NCBI RefSeq assembly: GCF_000986785.1
Contig: NZ_LAYY01000001.1
Span: forward strand, 310,001-374,000
Length of the DNA stretch: 64,000 nucleotides
From: Mesobacillus campisalis
GTDB taxonomy: Bacteria > Bacillota > Bacilli > Bacillales > Cytobacillaceae
Direction of reading: 5' to 3'
Shown here: one piece after another, positions 59,908-64,000 of the stretch
Numbering within the stretch: the first letter of the stretch is position 1
Layout: every line of letters starts with the position of its first letter
Position numbers and translations under genes: made by a program
The notes under the pieces: generated by a model
Databases searched by the model: none
What the model was told of the DNA's origin: nothing
The model's input: only the letters and a program-made list of their open reading frames with translations

Positions 59908-60711
59908 TTATTGAATTTCAAATTTTAAAGGTAAGTGATCTGAAAACTCTTTAGCATTGGGAATTCCTTGTTTATTTAACAAGGTAGTATCTCCTATTCT
60001 ATCTATAAGTTTTAGCTCATTAAAGTTAAATTTTTCTATTAAAGAAGGGCGAATTATTACCTGATCAAACATATTCCAAACGTAACTAATAGGATTTTTA
60101 TGATGAAAAAATGATCCTATTACATTGTTGTTAATGTTCCCATGTAAACTCCACATTGGATTGAAAAAATATTTATATTTTTCTCCATCAACTGTTCTAT
60201 GAATCTTCATAGCAATTTCCTTACTCATTGTCGCATTAAAGCCTACTGTGGAAACCATATGCTCCGAGAAAGGGTTTAAGTTAAAGTCTCCTACCACAAT
60301 AGTATTATTAGAATTATATTCTTCCTCCAATAACTCAATTTCCCTTTTTATCTCAACACATTTATATCCAATTTCATTATCGTACCTGTATAACCTACTA
60401 GGAAGGTGTATAGAGAGTAAAATAGTTACTGACTCATTTAATTTTAATTTAAATGCGGAAAAATATTTACCATCCTTAATCTTATTTACTCTTATATCTA
60501 AAGAATGAAATAGATGCGTTCTATTTCCGGGCATTGATAGATTATTTACAAACTTTAAGTCTGATTCACCAAACCTTCTAACAACAAACTCTGGTTCAAT
60601 GTTTTTAAGTTCAGCAAGTATCAAGATATGCACATTATTCTCACTGCATAATTGAGGAAGATATGGAACAAGTTTAATATTGTTCTTCACATTCCAAAAT
60701 AAAATATTCAT
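59908..60711 (-). CDS. Endonuclease/exonuclease/phosphatase-family nuclease
   Basis: 267-aa EEP-fold protein (DNase I/Exo III fold). Visible catalytic set: MNILFWNVKNN (Asn), ILILAELKNIEP (Glu, metal), IVVGDFNLNPFSEH (Asp, Asn) and EFSDHLPLKFEI (Asp-His). No signal peptide, so intracellular. Together with an unknown 147-aa protein it makes a two-gene unit behind the HerA and PLD-like genes. Its target (DNA, RNA or a nucleotide/phosphoester) is not known. Confidence 0.85.
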   Translation of the reverse strand: MNILFWNVKNNIKLVPYLPQLCSENNVHILILAELKNIEPEFVVRRFGESDLKFVNNLSMPGNRTHLFHSLDIRVNKIKDGKYFSAFKLKLNESVTILLSIHLPSRLYRYDNEIGYKCVEIKREIELLEEEYNSNNTIVVGDFNLNPFSEHMVSTVGFNATMSKEIAMKIHRTVDGEKYKYFFNPMWSLHGNINNNVIGSFFHHKNPISYVWNMFDQVIIRPSLIEKFNFNELKLIDRIGDTTLLNKQGIPNAKEFSDHLPLKFEIQ

Positions 60712-60962
60712 TATTTCGTCAATGCCTTTCAGTTTAATATTTATAGATAGCTATTTCATTAAAATTAAGCTGCTACATGAACTTAAATGAAATAGAAAGA
60801 ATTCTAGAAAAAGATGCTTATATAGTTTTCGAAATAGAAGCAATCATCTACTACTCAAAGAATAATCACCCTACATAAATAAATTCATTATAGAGAGTCC
60901 TATTTCACCTGTTACTGCATAAATACAAGGATTGCTTTTTGGATAATTTTATTAGCTTCTTC

Positions 60963-62020
60963 TTAATTCCATGAGACTGTAAAATATTCTATAATACTAC
61001 TCTTTACGGTTTCATTTTCTATTGGAATAATAGTAATTAATTGAAGAGCCGAATAAATATACAAACTTTCTATCAATAATTACATATCTATCAAGATTTC
61101 CCTTATCAATACGAATTTCTATATTACTACGCTCCTTTTTAAACTTCTCGTACAATATTTTTGAATCCCCTTGAAACTTTTCAGTAATAACACGAACTGT
61201 TACCTTGTTATCTAATTCATCTAATAATGGAAATAACGTCCCATCAATATAAGGATCAATTAGTTCAATTTTTTTATGGGCAGTATTAAGAATTTCTTTA
61301 ACTTTTTTATATGCAGTGTAGGGGTGTCTTTTTTTTATGAAAATAGGATCTGCTGCAGGAGGATCCATACTTACAGATGCCCATACCTCTTCAAACCAAT
61401 CGGAGTCTATAGTTTTCCATTGTGGATTTTTAAGACCCTCTTCAACTATCACTTTGTCGCAAATTGGATCCATACCATTAATCTTTATATCTCTATAGTA
61501 GATAGAGATATTATCATTAATAATATTGTATCCGATATTAGTTAGATAATTTTCTTCTATTTCTTTCAATATTTTTTCTATCCAGTTTGTAATACTACCG
61601 TAACCATAAGCATGTTTTAAGAGAAGTATAGGTTTTGCATCTAAATTAAAAAACTTAAATAAGATATATGTCCCTCTATAATCAATTTCATTCTCAATAA
61701 ATAAATTGTTCTTAGCAAAGATTTTTTTTCGTGAGGAAGATTCTAACCCAACTCTCACTTTTGCAAGATTGGATAGTATGTAATGTTTTGATGATGTGTC
61801 AAACAGTCCTTTCCTCTTTGTTAACTCGTATGTAGCACGAGTAATGACATCAAGGCAGCTAATCAATTCAACTTTTGATAATTGACTTAAAATAAGATCA
61901 TTACCCGAATACTTATAGTTAATTAATTGGACTAGCCTTTGTTAATTCATTATCGCTTAAACTTTTATAATTATTTATTATTTTGTTGAATAACAAATCT
62001 AATTCTAATTGCTCATTCAT
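60963..62020 (-). pseudogene. PLD-like nuclease gene broken by two frameshifts
   Basis: Starts at ATG 62020 (MNEQLELDLLFNKIINNYKS). A shift near 61935 moves it to the frame reading NYKYSGNDLILSQLSKVELI and on through the 284-codon main part to 61012. A second shift near 61030 is needed to reach the family-like end TIIPIENETVKSSIIEYFTV at 60963. The main part has a PLD-type half: KKIELIDPYIDGTLFPLLDE and DRYVIIDRKFVYLFGSSI (HxK-like site with Asp in place of the usual His). Family relatives are effectors next to HerA ATPases. Two independent shifts suggest decay. A 33-codon plus-strand ORF at 60777-60878 in the gap has no ribosome site. Confidence 0.7.
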
Positions 62021-62096
62021 ATGTCACTTCCCCAGCTACATTTATCATTTTTTTAAAAATTTCTAGGTATTTTTTTCTAACTCATATTTTGCATTT

Positions 62097-63974
62097 CTAA
62101 TTTACTTCCCAAAGTGTGCAAAGATTTACATTCTCACTTCTCGGCCTATTTTTTACTTCTCGCAAACGATCTACTTGAATAAATACAGGCATAGTTAATG
62201 CTGTTCCAGATACTATACAAGTTCCACTTGCGAGAGAAGGGATTGCTGCCTTTGAGACTCTATCTAGGGTTGGGATAGTATTATCAATCATTTCTAAATC
62301 CTTATTATTTACTAGCCTATGAATGAAATAATTGTGAATTTGTGAAATAATTGTCGGTGATATATCAAATGGTCGTTGGCTACATATAGTAAGAAAGAAA
62401 CCAAATTTCCTGCCTTCTTTTATGATTTCTTCAAATAATTCTAAACGATAATTTTGCCAACCTTTTCCTTCACTCATTATCTGATTAGAAAGGATATTAT
62501 GTGCCTCATCAATAATTAGGTGCACCGTTTTATCGATCTTTTCTTGTTTAGTTTGCTTCTTATGATTATCAAAAAGCATTTTGGCAATCAACGAGGGGAT
62601 GACTTTCTTAATATCAGAATTACAATCCCTAAATGAGTATATTGTCATAATAGGAGTATGTTCATCTCTATCCTCTTCAATAATTTCTATAATTTGTTCT
62701 AGTTCCTTAACTTTAGATTCAATCCTATGAATTAAAGGATTTATATGATCAAACTGTGCATAACGGTTTAACAAATCATTTGCTAACTGTAGCTTGGAAT
62801 TTAATATAAATTCATCACACCATCCAATACCCCTATTGTCTATTTCAGTACACCATTGAACTAAATAATCATATCCCGATCCATCACTGTATGTATTCTT
62901 AATATCATCGACTGTATCGAAATAACACGCCCCACTAAAATATTTATTATTTTTAGTGTGCCATTGAATTGATTTTATCTTTTGAAGAAAATCTTTATGT
63001 TCTTGGCTATTCCATTCAATTGATAAATATTCAATTACTTCTTTGATAAAATCAAAAACCTCCTTTGTCGGATGGACAAGAGATTTCGCAAATAAATTAG
63101 GAAAATAATTTTTCAAACCCCAACCATTCTCTTTAGCGAAACTCATTCTTTTTAAAAGCCTTTTTATAAAGGGTTTTTGAGTCTGTTCTTTAGCACTAAA
63201 TAATACAGAGAGTACCTCTGCCGTATAAAAATAACTAGAAGTAATTCTTAATTTATCTTTTCTATCCTCGTCATTGTTGCTTAAATCAATAATTTTCAAT
63301 TCCGATTCACCTAATCCAAAAACATCTTTATGCGCATACTCACCATTAAAATCAATGAGGTGAAATGAACTTTTATCTCTTAATTTTTCAGAACCAACAG
63401 TATTAATTAACTCATAGAACAACTTAGCCAAAGTATTCGATTTTCCACTTCCAGTATTACCTAAAACCCCTATATGCGAGGAGAAAAAAGAATTAATGGA
63501 AAACGACACTGGAATATCTTCATATATTGATTGACCTATTGTAATATTAAATTCACTACCTACAGAAATATCCGATTTAATTCCTGAATATATATCTAAA
63601 ATTTCTTGCTTAGTAGGTATATAGACAAGGTTTCCAATCATAGGCAACTGTTTTACTCCGCTATAAAACGACCTTTTTTCTAAAAATCCTAGAATTTGCA
63701 CTTCGAGTATTCTAGAAATTGTACCTTTGTTATATCGATAATCTTTTTCTTTGCTCTTCTTACTATTTAATAAATCCTCAATATATTCAGCATCAATTTT
63801 CCCAATTAAATCCAAAAATCCTTTTTTGATAATAACAAATCCATTTACCGAAATATTACTTATTACTTCACCTTGAAAAATAAAAGAAGAATGATTCATC
63901 TCTTTATATACTTGAACTTTTACCCTAGTTCCCCTAACTTCAATAACACTTCCTACCTCAAGTGGCATTGTCAT
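62097..63974 (-). CDS. HerA-family ATPase (DUF87)
   Basis: 625-aa hexameric-type translocase. ATG 63974 has GGAGG upstream. N-terminal HAS-barrel (LEVGSVIEVRGTRVKVQVY), Walker A GVLGNTGSGKSNTLAKL at ~170, Walker B VHLIIDEAHNILS near 490, then the HerA-typical TICSQRPFDISPTIISQIHN (sensor and arginine region). HerA proteins pair with nucleases (NurA, PLD, SIR2, DUF4297) for repair or anti-phage work; here a PLD-like gene follows 76 bp downstream. First of four minus-strand genes (HerA, PLD-like, EEP nuclease, partner). The cassette may extend past the window end. Confidence 0.9.
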   Translation of the reverse strand: MTMPLEVGSVIEVRGTRVKVQVYKEMNHSSFIFQGEVISNISVNGFVIIKKGFLDLIGKIDAEYIEDLLNSKKSKEKDYRYNKGTISRILEVQILGFLEKRSFYSGVKQLPMIGNLVYIPTKQEILDIYSGIKSDISVGSEFNITIGQSIYEDIPVSFSINSFFSSHIGVLGNTGSGKSNTLAKLFYELINTVGSEKLRDKSSFHLIDFNGEYAHKDVFGLGESELKIIDLSNNDEDRKDKLRITSSYFYTAEVLSVLFSAKEQTQKPFIKRLLKRMSFAKENGWGLKNYFPNLFAKSLVHPTKEVFDFIKEVIEYLSIEWNSQEHKDFLQKIKSIQWHTKNNKYFSGACYFDTVDDIKNTYSDGSGYDYLVQWCTEIDNRGIGWCDEFILNSKLQLANDLLNRYAQFDHINPLIHRIESKVKELEQIIEIIEEDRDEHTPIMTIYSFRDCNSDIKKVIPSLIAKMLFDNHKKQTKQEKIDKTVHLIIDEAHNILSNQIMSEGKGWQNYRLELFEEIIKEGRKFGFFLTICSQRPFDISPTIISQIHNYFIHRLVNNKDLEMIDNTIPTLDRVSKAAIPSLASGTCIVSGTALTMPVFIQVDRLREVKNRPRSENVNLCTLWEVN

Positions 63975-64000
63975 TCTCTTAACCTCCAAATAGTAGTTTA

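Noticed and set aside
60777-60878. 33-codon plus-strand ORF
   Set aside because: No ribosome binding site and it lies across the decayed 3' flank of the PLD-like gene; likely chance.
52426-64000. Prophage
   Set aside because: No integrase, terminase, capsid or lysis genes; only defence-type and surface genes.

Overview
The window looks like the chromosome of a Bacillaceae-type firmicute. It is AT-rich, has strong AGGAGG-type ribosome binding sites with frequent TTG and GTG starts, carries CcpA (cre) and Fnr boxes of Bacillus type, and encodes Bacillus-like genes (ppx-ppk, hcp, putP with its micro-protein, DUF4230, YHYH). I cannot name the species. No rRNA, tRNA, CRISPR array or complete insertion sequence was seen.

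Layout. 0.2-4.1 kb: polyphosphate operon ppx-ppk. 4.3-5.3 kb: a GC-richer, actinobacterial-looking pair (secreted HNH nuclease plus an 80-aa protein). 5.7-9.4 kb: a truncated UDP-glucose dehydrogenase, a GT4 glycosyltransferase and a secreted GH10 xylanase with operator and cre-like sites. 9.6-16.2 kb: an aromatic meta-cleavage module (V4R/PucR-type regulator broken by one frameshift, extradiol dioxygenase, alpha/beta hydrolase, flavin monooxygenase, Fe-alcohol dehydrogenase). 16.5-23.7 kb: a six-gene minus-strand allantoin/ureide operon (GntR, allantoate amidohydrolase-like, M20 amidohydrolase, ESS transporter, a cytosolic substrate-binding-protein-like gene, allantoinase). 24-29.3 kb: MarR-MFS pair, then an FAD hydroxylase / Dabb / aromatic-acid transporter module. 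29.9-33.7 kb: DUF1097, hybrid cluster protein with an Fnr box, TetR. 34-38.1 kb: TRAP transporter plus a sarcosine/N-methyl amino acid oxidase-like flavoprotein. 38.6-44.6 kb: CPBP protease, putP with an upstream 33-aa partner, DUF4230, EamA exporter and cysteine dioxygenase. 44.8-50.8 kb: a second minus-strand catabolic operon (dihydropyrimidinase, SSS symporter, small membrane protein, GntR, TIM-barrel isomerase, SDR epimerase) with a candidate GntR operator. 51-64 kb: an accessory region of gene fragments, PH-domain and YHYH proteins, and a decayed defence-like island (helicase-nuclease remnant, AAA ATPase, DnaQ-BRCT exonuclease, HEPN-like remnant, EEP nuclease with partner, PLD-like nuclease broken by frameshifts, HerA ATPase).

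The window is also rich in dispersed non-coding repeats. About eleven copies of a palindromic element with a GCCTGTCAC / GTGACAGGC core occur, several at the edges of truncated or duplicated genes. Others are a 21-bp-period repeat (two loci), a hairpin element abutting two stop codons, a MITE-like element, and duplicated pieces of putP, the EamA-cysteine dioxygenase junction, the glycosyltransferase 3' end and the dihydropyrimidinase 5' end. The most promising candidates for undescribed biology are the second cyclic-amide operon (44.8-50.8 kb), the leaderless binding protein in the allantoin operon, the HerA/PLD/EEP cassette, and the repeat family at recombination junctions. All functional assignments come from reading motifs by eye; no database search was run.
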